Shown in pieces: positions 1 to 11,611 of a stretch of 64,000 nucleotides of DNA. The first letter of the stretch is position 1. Each line of letters starts with the position of its first letter. The stretch is from Anastrepha obliqua. Taxonomy: Eukaryota; Arthropoda; Insecta; Diptera; Tephritidae. The stretch spans positions 71,364,001 through 71,428,000 of the forward strand of contig NC_072895.1 in assembly GCF_027943255.1 (NCBI RefSeq). Direction: 5' to 3'. The position numbers and the translations under genes were made by a program. The notes under the pieces are model-generated. The model did not search any database, was not told the DNA's origin, and saw nothing but the letters and a program-made list of their open reading frames with translations.

Positions 1-2080
1 GGCAGCGAACAGTGAACAGTGGAGCTTAATGCAAAAGCATTAACTAAATAGAGCAAGCAGCAGAAATTATTGTGCCGCGCAATAGATGGATTACTAATGC
101 TTTCTTCTGCCTCTCGAGAACAGATCATAGTTAAGTTGCTACTTTGTTTAAATGATTCCTTAGCGAATGGTTTTATGTTGCTTCGCGACGCTTTCACATA
201 TTTCGCTTCATCCAAATCCATAAACTTCACGCAAAATGTACACCACAAAATTTAATGAAAGTACAAAGGCAGCATGACCAACCATCAATGCCGTAATCAA
301 GCCAAGAGAAAGACCGTAGACAAAAACGCCACAATGTAGGCAATAAAAAATTTAAAAAGCCAAGCAAGCCCAAGTCAGACCAATGGATGAAGAAAATTAC
401 GCCTTGCGAAGCTATGTAGTGGCGAAAGTGCGGAATCTGTTTGGCTCACGCAGTATCAACTACAAAAAAAAAAGAAAAAATAATAAATAAATAAATTGCC
501 TGAAAAGTGAATGGACGCTGCAATGCTCGTAAAGTGAAGTTATATTTACAGATACTCGTACACGAGTAGATTGAGTGAAGTCGTGTAAAAACTGCGGGCG
601 TGTACAAGCTGTCGCGTTAGCAGAGGCGTTCCGTTGAAATTTTGTAGGCGTTTATTTGCTTTTTTTTTGCTTGCTTGCTCTCTTATAACGGAGGGTTTTC
701 AATTTAAATAACTTAACGCATTAAATGAACCGTTACTTGTTTTTGTTGCTGTCTTTTTTTCAAACTGTTTGTGCCTGTTCATTAAGCTGCCACATTGCCA
801 CGCCTCACTTTGCGGCAATGGAGCTGTTGGCGTTGAAACTAACACTATTAGTAATTTTATTGTGTTCGCCAACAACTGAAGCTGATAAAATATTTTCTTG
901 TATTTTTGATAAACAACAAAGGATTAGCAGATACTTAATCATGGTTAGTTCGAAAACTTACATTTATAGTTTGGTTGTTTTTATTGTAAATACAATCGAT
1001 TCAATTGCGATGAAATATTGTATTATGTCTGGGAAGATCTATACGCTAGTTGGCGCCGGGACCGAGACATTTACAAAACTAAGGTGCAGACATATACAAA
1101 AATACTTTGCTACTCTATTTCCACAGGGTTTCTCCACATATCATTTAACGCGTTGATAAACGGAAGCTTTGTATATGGAAATTTTAGGGAAATAAAATAA
1201 TATTTTAAGGACAATCGCACTATGCAACACATTTGTTTTGAAAATAACTGCCAAAAGAGTTCTATTGAAAAAAAATATTTTTTACTTTTTGAGAAATTCT
1301 GATAGAGAATTCCAATGAAATAAATGCAATGCGCAATAAAGGCAAAGAAGAAGTATAAAAATATTATTACGAATGTAAAGCTATAGATCTTATACAACAA
1401 CGCTGCATATTCAGTTCTTCATTTTCTTTTAGATTTATTTTTTTAAAGAACTTTAAAGTTGCAAAATCAAAATAGTAAACAGAGATTTCCATTGCGTATA
1501 CTTTATCCCGTAGGAGGAAAGTTCAACTAAATTTTGTATGTTTTTACATACGGATATATCCTTCTAAATTTTTTTTTTTTTTCAAACTAATTCATTAGGA
1601 AATTTACAAGATATTTAAGAAGACATTTTCAAAGAAGCATTTTTCTATCCTGGTGAAAAGTAATCAAACATTTGCTTAATAGCTGGGCACACTATTTTTC
1701 TTTAGCTGTCCACATTAATATCATAGAGTGACTATAAACAATCAAAACCATTATTCAAAAAATTTAGTCCTCTGAAACTTAAGTTCCTTTTAGTCTGAAT
1801 GGGTAATCTTGGACGATTTGACTGAACTCACTTTTTGAAAACATGGACAAAATTGATATAAAAAAGTTTGAAAAAAATAGCATCTATGTTTTCTTTCTAG
1901 TTGAGGTTTATTATTATTAAAAGTAGTGTAGCAAACTTTCGTGTTACGTTTTTCATACGAAAGAGGAAAAATAAAAGGACTTCGTCAATATGACAAATAT
2001 TAGCTTTAATGACAATGAAGACGAGACAATGAAAAACTGCTTGCTCAAATAAAATCTATAGTTTTTCTCGCACGGTCATA
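1..2080. other. Intergenic or intronic DNA, no gene recognised
   Basis: AT-rich sequence with short homopolymer runs. The longest open frame (725-1156, +, 143 codons) begins with a hydrophobic leader-like stretch, but no conserved domain is visible and codon use looks like the surrounding DNA, so I treat it as chance. A short stretch near 1394-1440 (caacgctgcatat and following T-rich bases) resembles the outer flank of the inverted-repeat element near 6500, so a scrap of that repeat may lie here. Confidence 0.5.
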
Positions 2081-2945
2081 TAAAATTTTACATGGGAGGA
2101 ACCTGTTATCCCTATAGGGCGCGTCCCCAGGTGGTGGACAGGGGAACGCCTCCCAGATATGGAAGGTAGGAGAGTAGGTCTCCCGCGAAACACACGGGTC
2201 GAAAACGTAAACTTCGTTAAAAACACAAAGAATGAGCCCGTCATATATCATGTCATGCTGAAGGAGGTGCAGTGTCCGTGACAGCAGGATGGAAGAAAAT
2301 CTTCTGCAATTCGGCACTGCGAAACCTTGTTGCTAGGGTAGAGGGGGCCATCGACAGGAGGAACTACGCTATGGGTATCTTTTTGGACATAGAGGGGGCG
2401 TTTGATAATGTAACTTTTGATAGTACATATGTGCAGCTCTGTTAGTAGGCACTGCATGGACCGGGTTATGCATATGCGGGCGACGTTGCCTGTTTGGTAA
2501 ACTAAATGTCGGTAGGCATAATAGCCTGATGCTAACATGGGTTCCGGAACACGTGGGTATCGCGGATAAATATACCTCTAACTCATTAGCTAGAATGGGC
2601 TCTGAGGTTAACTTCTTTGGCCCATCAAAGTCACGGTTAACAAACGGGTTAATCTAACCCACAAGCGAGCTTGGCAGGCTGAGAGAGACCGCAGATGGAC
2701 AAAACTGTCATGTCCGACTGACTGTCGCAGTCCCTCCTGTCTCTAAGCAGATTACGGGCCACTTTCTATCGGCAAAGCACATGGAAAAGGTGGGCATCTC
2801 AGACAGTGCACTCTGTGAAGAGGAGAGTGAGATGAATTAGGCTTGAAGTATTTGGCACTGATGTGTTAAGAAGCGACCCCCTTGGCTCCTTCACACCACA
2901 AGATCTACTCAGACTTCTTCGGAGGTCGAATAGATTTAAAGAAAA
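2080..2945 (+). mobile_element. Collapsed non-LTR retrotransposon remnant (RT + RNase H scraps)
   Basis: Plus-strand frames give a reverse-transcriptase block, MGIFLDIEGAFDNV, at 2371-2412. Only about 55 bp later comes AYAGDVACLV (2470-2499), which looks like the YADD catalytic box with the first Asp changed to Gly. About 60 bp further on is HVGIADKYTSNSLARMGS (near 2551-2604), an RNase H-like motif, and then a degraded C-terminal region whose cysteine finger survives only as SALCEEESE. In intact R1/Jockey-type elements these blocks are hundreds of codons apart, so the copy has lost most of its interior. Several stops and frame changes follow. The family is clear; the clade is not resolved. 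Confidence 0.65.
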
Positions 2946-4364
2946 CTAAAAAGGGAACCCGAGTGCAGTACAATGGACTAAATTGTGTCTGAGTGCTGTA
3001 CTTGCTAGTCTGTGCCGACAAAAAAAAAATCAGCAACCAAAAAACTCGGATAAACACATTTCAATCTTACCAGTCGTTTTCACGAAATCTCGTTTTCTAA
3101 CGGCAGGTGCTGTTTTCCTTCAAAACATGCGAAGGAAAGAAGTGCGAGTATATCCGCATGGGTTAAAATAAATTGCCATAATGCATATATTTATATTAGA
3201 ACACCAATAAAATATATTTGATATGCAAAATATAAAACCTTCGTCAAAATATAATTCTCTCCTGTAGAAAATGGTCTTGCTAGATTTGTTTAAGTGCTCA
3301 AAAAGTGGCCTGAAAAAGTCCTTGAAAAATATTGTGCTATATCTTATATGGTAGTTTATATGGTATTTTCTGTCATATACATACATTTTTGACGGCCAAG
3401 TAAGTTTTAATTGTGTTTGAAGCTATAAAATACAGATACGTCCACACATACACACTCCAAAATCTTTGATTGTTTCGAAAGCTTGGCCACTAGGTAACCA
3501 ACAGGGATAGGTACAGCTGTATAATTCTTTAAGAACGCCGATCTTGACCGAATATTCACTTGAAACATGGGGCCGCTTTTCATATGTAAGTAGCTTTGTT
3601 TGTTTAAGTCACCAATACTTACCTCGCTCTGATAGGTGAAGACCAGCTAAAACTACAAAATGGTGCTTGAGTATCTCAGAATACAGAATACATATTTTGA
3701 AAGAGATGGCGATTGTCACAGGTAATGTGCATACCGCAATGTATAGTTTGGTGCCATTTCTGATTCATCTGCTCAGCAACTTGCTTATCTACATGTCCAG
3801 GGTCGAGAATTGGGACTATATTTCTCCAACCCTCTCGGTCTTAATTTGATTAGGAATTTCCGGCTAAAGCAATAGTCGGGCTCCCCAAAATATCTTGATG
3901 TTCTCATCGTCATCGCTTGGAAAGCCTGTTGTTTTTTGATTGTACGTCCTAATTCAATGAACTAAGTAATGCTTATAAGACCAAACATTTGCAACAAAAG
4001 AAGAAATTCAAATTTTCTTTAGACTCCAGCGCTTGAATTTTCATTTTAAGTTCTTTTTAACGCACCCTTCCACTTTTTTCTTTCAGCAAGTCTATTTCAA
4101 CTAATTTGGCTACGTGGGCAACAGAGTGCGCGCCCAGTTTGTGCCTTTAATCATTGAAAAGAGCCGCGTAAAATTTAATTTGCAACTGATTGATAGCAGA
4201 CAATTTAGAATAATGTCCCTGCCAGTTGTCGCTTGCCATTTGCCGGACAGCAGTAACAGAATGCTATCGTCGTTTGCCTAGAGTTTTAGAATTGCCATTT
4301 TCTATGCATACATACATTGATATGTGAAGAAGGAAATTAACAATTCTAAAGAAGCCAAGATTGC
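2946..4364. other. No gene seen; AT-rich
   Basis: Short open frames only (longest 88 codons), without recognisable domains. Parts of 3470-3960 have the texture of old repeat sequence, but I could not match them to a family. Confidence 0.4.
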
Positions 4365-4470
4365 CTAATAATTTTTAATATTTCATAATATAAACAAACC
4401 TAATTTGACATAGCCTAATTTAACTTTATTTAATTTAACTAAACTTCACTTCGCCGAACTTAACTTTACT
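4365..4470. repeat. Degenerate TTTAACTTTA-type tandem repeat
   Basis: The stretch is built from variants of taattta / aacttta (for example taatttaactttatttaattt), with no precise period. It reads as a decayed AT-rich minisatellite or the 3' tail of an unrecognised retroelement. Confidence 0.4.
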
Positions 4471-4796
4471 TTACAGTTTTTCTCCGGGCATGGGTCCTTT
4501 CGCAAATATTTGTGGCGAATGCGAAAGGTGACCCTACCAAACTACAGATATTGAGGACGTTGGTGCGAAGCACACTTTCACGAGAGGTGGAACACAGAGA
4601 GAACAGCTCTACAACGAGCTGTTGGTGTATTTACACGTGAAGAAATAGCTGGGGAAATGAAGATAGCTGAGGAAAAATAGAATGCCGTCTCAAATTTCGT
4701 GGAGCATATTATCCGAAAAAAGCGAAAAATGGAAATTTATGTTGAAGAACATTAAGCATATGTTTTTCAAAACAGGCGACCCCGGACGCTACATTA
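4471..4796. other. No gene seen
   Basis: Moderately GC-richer than its surroundings, with no open frame above 60 codons and no motif that I recognise. It ends where the left inverted repeat of the next element begins. Confidence 0.4.
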
Positions 4797-4797
4797 G

Positions 4798-4920
4798 CTC
4801 GAATATTACACCGCGTTACACACATTCTGTCCTATGAACCAAATATACTTTTTCGAAAAGGGGATAAAAAATAAAAATACACGTGTATCGGCGATTTTCA
4901 TGTACACGTCAAAAATTTTT
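4798..4920 (+). repeat. Left arm of long inverted repeat
   Basis: The core 4825-4920 pairs with 6372-6467 in opposite orientation with only a few mismatches and single-base gaps. The repeat ends inward at a poly-T run in both arms. Confidence 0.7.
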
Positions 4921-5234
4921 TTTTTTTTTTGTATTTTATAACTTTAAACGAGCAATTCTTGTATGCATATCTGTATAGCCACACGATCTCAAGATTAGCT
5001 GAACGGATTTGAATGAAATTGGGCACACAGATAGTGTATCACATTTCTAGACTTTTTCCTTAGGTGTTGCCCCTGACAATGTTTCACAGGGTTGCCACCT
5101 GTTCGAAATTAAAAAAAAAATTGCATGAGATATGCCGATGTGGGTATCAAAAAAGAGGTATTGCGCTCCGAATTACAATAGAGATATTAAACCCCGAATT
5201 TTTTTATTAATTTTATTATATTAAAATTAAAAAT

Positions 5235-6016
5235 TGTTACATTAAAAATCGAAACATATGAGGGTAACCAATTTTTTCAAACACCGAATCAATATCACAA
5301 CAATAAGCCAGGTTTTTTCCCCGATCTTCGTGCAATTTAAAAAATTCGTCATATGAAATACTGCTACGTCGATCACGAGCGGCTGTTATTTTAAAATCAG
5401 CCGCCCATATATTCCACTGCGTGATGCAAAGAGTTCGGCTGTTCTCTTTGACAAATTTCCTTCTCGTACAAGGTACAAATTCCGATACTTCTGGTTCCCC
5501 GTATCACGCATTCGATGCAAGAAATGTTGATAGCATTGTTGGTGCTACTGTTGGTTCTCCATCCCTTAATTCGGGAACATCATCAAAAATCTCCATTGAA
5601 GCCGCTATACGTTATTCTGGTGAGTACAGAACCGCTGGAATAACCGATTCTACATTAGCATAGCGAATTTTGTTGCGGCGAAAGTAGCACAGTTCACTGC
5701 AGTGCTCCGTACCTGGTAGCCAAATTGTTGGTACAGAGTACTTTATTGTTGACCTTCCATCAGTAAACTTGCAAAAATTTCTATAGCAATAGTCGCACAC
5801 GACTTCCGGAGTATACCACAAGTAAGGAACATAAGCAGTCTTGAATATTTTCTGAAACGAATTAACCACTGTTTTCGTAATATTTTTAAAATTTTTACTT
5901 GGTGCGAATAAGCCACAAACGTAACAAAAGTTATTTCGAGTCGGGCACTGCATTTTTCGTAAGATGAAATATACAGATAGACGTTTTCGCGCAACAGAAC
6001 TTAAAACAATTGTCAA
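5235..6016 (-). pseudogene. Broken Cys-rich protein of a multicopy arthropod family
   Basis: An open frame of 134 codons (6016 to 5612) contains CYVC (residues 31-34), CDYC (74-77) and HCSELC (105-110), an arrangement that could bind zinc. The same frame continues past a TAA at 5612-5614 and a TGA at 5504-5506 with clearly protein-like sequence (SMEIFDDVPELRDGEPTVAP, then WAADFKITAARDRRSS, DEFFKLHEDRGKNLAYCCDI) to a stop near 5237. I recall similar uncharacterised proteins occurring in many copies in arthropod genomes, which fits a mobile origin, but I know of no established function. The likely start is the Met before CPTRNNF rather than the first Met. The C-terminal half of the family appears deleted here. 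Confidence 0.55.
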
Positions 6017-6371
6017 AGTATACGTCTCCTAGTAGCGCAACTGTCAGATGATCGGAACTTCCGGAACTGTAACAAACACACAAACGGCACAGAGTGTGTT
6101 GTATGAAACAATAAATTAAAGGTTAATAAGTTGTTTAAAAATTTGGAGTCCCTTCAAGTTATGCCAAAAATTTAGAAAAAATTTAAAAAAAAAAAAAAAA
6201 TTAAGAAAATCTGAGAATTGATAAATTTTTTTTTTTTTAATTTTACATAATAAAAACATTTCCAGGAGTCTGCCTGCAGAAATTCAGCGCGATTGGATCA
6301 CGGAAAAAGGGTTAAAAATTGGTCCAAAGTTTTTCACACAGGCAGACTACGAGCTCTATATTTTATACATA

Positions 6372-6500
6372 AAAAAAAATTCTGACGTGTACATGAAAAT
6401 CGCCGATACACGTTATTTTTATTTTTTCTCCCCTTTCCGAAGAAGTATATTTGGTTCATAGGACAGAAAAAAAGTTCGTTTTTGTAACACAGTGTTATAT
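6372..6500 (-). repeat. Right arm of long inverted repeat
   Basis: Reverse complement of the left arm. The outer part contains an imperfect palindrome, gtaacacagtgttata. Confidence 0.7.
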
Positions 6501-7700
6501 ATCAACGCTGCATATGGTATTACTTCCTCTTTATCTTTATTTTCCGCATTTTTCCTATAATTATTAGCTTTTTTAATTTTCTTTTTTAATTTCGTCAACA
6601 ACATCCATTTTTAAGTTCCGCTCTATGATGCTTTGTTTCCTGCAAAATCCCTAACTATTGTGCGATTCTTCATGGTTTTTAATACTATCCTACTTTTCCC
6701 GTACTCTTACGCCTCATTGCTTTATTAATTTATTTTTTTGCTTTTAAATTTAATAAACAAATACTTGTTTTTCTGTGGAAATAAGAAAAAAATTAACAAG
6801 ATAATCAGAAAAAAAATAACATTAAACAAAGCAGTTAAAAATAAATCGCGAAACATATTTCATGGCGCACAGCAACGCTAAAGTGACACCAATATGTTCA
6901 GTGACACTTTGTCGATGCGCGGCACACTGCGTCTGAAGTAATTTGCTATTTTCATCGCATTCATATATTTGTGATTCCCTTGCCGGCCAATGTACCTACA
7001 TACATACGTGTACGAGTAGACTTAAGTATTGGGGAGTGGCGACAGGCCAGCCATTTTCAGCTTGCATTCGTTTCTTTTGCTGCGCGCCATGGCTATTTTA
7101 TCATTGTCATTTCTTCGTCTAGAGTGTCATGGCCTGCATTGCTTACATCTCCTTGGCTTGATTCGTTCGTTGTCGTTGCCTTCCATCACATTGTTTACAA
7201 AATTAAATTCTTTTGCCTCACTTATTCGTTTGAGTTCGTGTTGTTCCCCCCGCCTCTAGTTTGTTAGTACGAGTATGTATATGGCTTTTTTTTATTCTTA
7301 TTTTTTTAGCGTATTTTGTGCTCTGTAAATTACAACTGGGCCAGTTTATTTAATCGCCAAATTAAAAACCGGCACAAAATTAGCGTTGCTACAGCAAGTC
7401 GTTAATCATGGCCGCCTCACTGCGGCTCGGCCAAGAATATGCGCACTTGGATTCTCATTCTTATGGTCATTGGAGATGTAACCTATGAAGAAATAAATTA
7501 AATGGTAAGAAGAGCAAAGAATGTGCAACATAGATTTAGACAAATGATGGAAAGCACGTATATTAATGCGTCAATGTAAAACACGCCCATACATACACAT
7601 ACATAAATCGGTTTGAAATATCTGGAAGTGAATTTGTGACAACAGAAATGGATAATTCCGCTTCGTGCGGGCTCCAATGCTTCCAAGTTGCTATGAATGG
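6501..7700. other. No gene seen
   Basis: AT-rich and pyrimidine-rich DNA. Two overlapping plus-strand open frames near 6971-7267 are hydrophobic in both frames, the pattern expected from a T-rich tract rather than a protein. Confidence 0.4.
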
Positions 7701-7719
7701 AATTGTTCTTTTAAGGTAT

Positions 7720-7930
7720 AGAACTTCCAATAGGATAAAAGATAGAATCGGATAGGAAAGAACACTATATGAAAAGATGGAATAAGATAAGTAGAGTAAG
7801 ATAGAAAAGAATAAGCCAGAATAGGTTTTGTTAGGAAATAATAGGTTAAGATAGGAATGGATGGGATTAAGATAAGATTATATAAGAGAGGATGACGTGG
7901 GAGAAAAAAAGAATACAATAGGTTAGGAAA
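7720..7930 (+). repeat. Purine-rich degenerate AGATA/ATAGG repeat
   Basis: About 200 bp in which the plus strand is almost all purine plus T, made of variants of aagata, ggataag and aataggtta. The asymmetry runs through the whole block, and no fixed period can be set by eye. Confidence 0.55.
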
Positions 7931-7954
7931 TATTGTGATCGTCATAATGCATAG

Positions 7955-8251
7955 CACTATAGATCGGTGTGAGCACTAGCTTCCTTCACGATTTTTCTCC
8001 ATGCAGCTCGGACCTTAGCCATACTACGGTAGTTGGTCGCTCCTACGCTTCCTAGATCGTCCTCGGCGTCATCTAACCATCTTTTTCGAGGCCGCTCTCT
8101 TCGCTTTTTACCAAACATGCGTGCATCCAAACCTACGCGAGGTATTCCTTCATCTGGCTTTCTGCAAACGTGTTCTAGACATCGATTACGCTGCGATTTA
8201 ACAAACCGCGCGACGTTTTCGTCTTGTAGAAATTCTTCTAGCTCGTACTTA
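7955..8251 (-). mobile_element. Non-LTR retrotransposon C-terminus (RTE-like)
   Basis: Minus-strand translation gives YELEEFLQDENVARFVKSQR, then RPRKRWLDDAEDDLGSVGA and AAWRKIVKEASAHTD before a stop. The RGRPRxRWxDDVEEDL...W..IVxEA pattern is the C-terminal tail of endonuclease-reverse transcriptase elements common in insects. The copy is 5'-truncated and abuts the left inverted repeat of the DD41D mini-element at 8254, which probably landed in or next to it. Confidence 0.7.
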
Positions 8252-8253
8252 TA

Positions 8254-8828
8254 CAGGGCCCGCCATCTATTGTTACGGATTTGAACAAGGTATTATTTGA
8301 AGAATGGTAACATTTAGCTGTCATCTGATTTGACAGAAAATTAGTTTTATTCTTCCGCTGAACGAAAATGGTTATGTATACGCTCAAAGAACGCTGGGAA
8401 ATATTGCGACATTACTTTGAAAATCATGGTAATGTTGCAGAATGTGTACGAAAATTACGTACGGCAATGAGAAGAAGAAAAGCACCAAATGAAGCGTATG
8501 TGCGTTACTTTGCAAAAAAAGTAAGAGAAACTGGGTTGCTTATTGACAAACCAACGCGTGCGTACACCCGAAAATATTGCTGCTGTGGTCGAGAGTGTTC
8601 GTGAATCACCAGGAACATCAGTTCACCGTCGTTCTCAACAATTGGACATTTCGGAGACATCAGTGAGACGAATTTTGGGTAAAGACCTTGGTATGACAAC
8701 GTACAAAGTCCAATTGGAATGAAGTTGTGTTCCATCATTGTACTTCAAAATAAAAAACAGTTTGGAAAAATATTGAGTAGTTTCTTTTTTATAGCATTTT
8801 TAAATCCGTAAAGTTATATGGCGGCCCC
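8254..8828 (+). mobile_element. Internally deleted DD41D mariner-like element
   Basis: The left end (from 8254, after TA) reads cagggcccgccatctattgt followed by acggatttg. The right end, read inward, is ggggccgccatataacttta followed by cggattta, followed outward by TA. These are imperfect inverted repeats of about 30 bp. The body keeps the 5' coding end and the 3' untranslated end of a transposon of the same group as those at 23.2, 29.0 and 37.2 kb, with the catalytic core deleted. Confidence 0.65.
8368..8720 (+). pseudogene. Transposase N-terminal DNA-binding domain, DD41D group
   Basis: The first frame reads YTLKERWEILRHYFENHGNV and continues into a helix-turn-helix region. After a frameshift near 8555 the frame continues as ENIAAVVESVRESPGTSVHR, RRSQQLDISETSVRRILGKD and TTYKVQLE before a stop. 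Two helix-turn-helix modules are recognisable, but the DD41D catalytic domain is missing, so only DNA-binding potential would remain. The closest relatives in this window are the proteins at 29.1-30.2 and 38.1-39.2 kb. Confidence 0.75.
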
Positions 8829-8829
8829 T

Positions 8830-10010
8830 ATATTTCCAGGCAGAAAATTTTAAAATGAATGTAGGTCAAACACTTTTTCGTCTCCCTCAAATTATTGTCA
8901 TTCTTCATATTAAATAATATGCAAGGAGAAGCATTTTGGGTCAGGTCCATTTTCATTTTCCGTAAAAGCATATTTCAAAGAAGTCTCACTCATATAAAAA
9001 AAATCCACTGTTAACTGTCACATCATTTTGACATTCAAAATTACACTTCTGCATGTCGTCCTTTATGACATCTTATTTTCCTTAAAAACATGCAGGATAT
9101 ACGAAAATATTTCAGATGCAACTTTTGTGATAGATGAAAACTTTCGTTGTGCCATATAACTAAAAACAGAACACATGGAAATTAAATAGAACGAAATAAG
9201 TGAAAATATATTGCAAATGAAGTAAGATCCTTGAGCGAAAACCAACACTGCTGACACATTCAATGCATTCGTACATAAGGCAAGGAACTTCATTATTTAT
9301 GTACTTTCGATGCCACATCAGTGATATGACTTCTGTAGTATGTTGCACTTCCACTTTACACATGTACTCTCATGCAATTTAAATACATTTGTATGTATGT
9401 GTCACTTTCAACTACTAGCGCAGCAGCTTCTATTCTCTTTTCTTCAATATTACTTGCTTGTACTATGTACAACATCAACTTATGTGTACTGAATTGTTGT
9501 AAAACGAATGTGAAGTTTGGCGAAAAGAGAAGTGAGGTATTGTTATCATAGCGCTGCTGAGCAATATTTCTTTGCATTTTCTTTTTATTGGCTGCGACTC
9601 TCAAAATCCCAGTTCAATTTATCGCTTAAGCAATAATGTCAAGGAAATTCTGCAAGGGTATTTGCTACAGATATTTTGCATTGAATATTTCTTCGCATAT
9701 TTTCTGTTTGCTGTTCCTTTGTTACAACGGTGTGAATTGTGATGCTTACTGTTATACGGCTTTTTGGGAATTGTTTTCTCCATATCCCAAATATCAAGGC
9801 CCAGTGTATATTTAAGCGAGGTATATATTTTTCTTGCGTCTACAAGGAACTTAGGTTGCATTATATAATACATACTACGCACACTAGGGTGACCCACACC
9901 AAATACAAAAAAATACATATTTTTATACTCGCGCGATTGTGTACAAGGTTATTATAACTTTAATACTACGGTATTATTATTTTATGAAAGAATAAAGATA
10001 GATAGAGACA
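8830..10010. other. No gene seen
   Basis: Several 60-100 codon frames on both strands overlap each other and show no domain. I see no repeat boundary. Confidence 0.4.
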
Positions 10011-10014
10011 TATG

Positions 10015-10235
10015 TTATATATACCAAAATGCTCAGAGTGATGAGGGTCGATTTAGTAGTTTCTGTCCATTTACCCGTGCGCACGATATCTCGAGTAAAA
10101 ATAATATATTGACATGCAATTTGGTACACATACAACTCTTTGTCTAAGATGGTTAGATGTTGAAGATAGGCGAAATTTGCAAATGGCCACGGCCACAAGG
10201 TTTATATAACATGCATGAATGTAGAAAACATCCAT
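10015..10235 (+). repeat. Possible degraded dispersed fly repeat
   Basis: The motif series atataccaaaatgctcaga, gatatctcgagtaaaaata, ttggtacacata and ggccacggccacaa is spaced like a widespread fly repeat I remember (atgctcagggtgacgag ... gatatcttgatgaaacttgg ... ccactgccacgccc). The match is from memory and divergent, so the call is tentative. Confidence 0.3.
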
Positions 10236-10403
10236 ATGACTCTTGCGAATCTTCTGACCGCTTCTGGAAATACGACAAAGGAAATGGCAGTGGATCGCCA
10301 CTAAGAAAGAGCGACGGCAACGTTGCTATCAAATCTACCTGGCGACGTTACGTAGATGATAAAATTAAATCTATCCTAACATGGAACGAATTGAAATCTG
10401 TAG

Positions 10404-11366
<963 letters not shown>

Positions 11367-11611
11367 TTAACCGTTTGTGTTTTATTAAATCAGTCTCGTT
11401 CATATTTGAGCAGAAGGTATATCTACATATTGGGTTGTTCAGAAAGTAATTTCATTTTTTCTCTACTGAGGATTTAATAGAATTTTTTCACAGCTAACTT
11501 TAGATTAAAGTCGCATTGTCATTGTATGTTTTGACAGCTGATATAGCAAGGTGTGCGTGAATAGGTTCAATTGATTTTACGCAGTAGTTTTTGGTCGGAG
11601 CCCTTTTAAAT

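Larger units (their letters stand above)
4798..6500 (-). mobile_element. Inverted-repeat-bounded element carrying a Cys-rich gene
   Basis: Sequence 4825-4920 and the reverse complement of 6372-6467 are nearly the same for about 95 bp. Both contain tctgtcctatgaaccaaata, an AAGGGGA-type block, cgtgtatcggcgatttt and catgtacacgtca. Weaker similarity extends outward to about 4798 and 6500 (att-acac-cgcgttac against ataacactgtgttac). Between the arms lies a broken minus-strand gene for a Cys-rich protein. Long inverted repeats around a coding remnant suggest a DNA transposon or a non-autonomous derivative. No known transposase motif is visible and I could not fix a target-site duplication, so the superfamily is unassigned. 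Confidence 0.6.

Noticed and set aside
725..1156. 143-codon frame with a hydrophobic, signal-like start
   Set aside because: No conserved domain, rapid change in composition, overlapping frames of similar length, and no splice or promoter context. A chance open frame is more likely.
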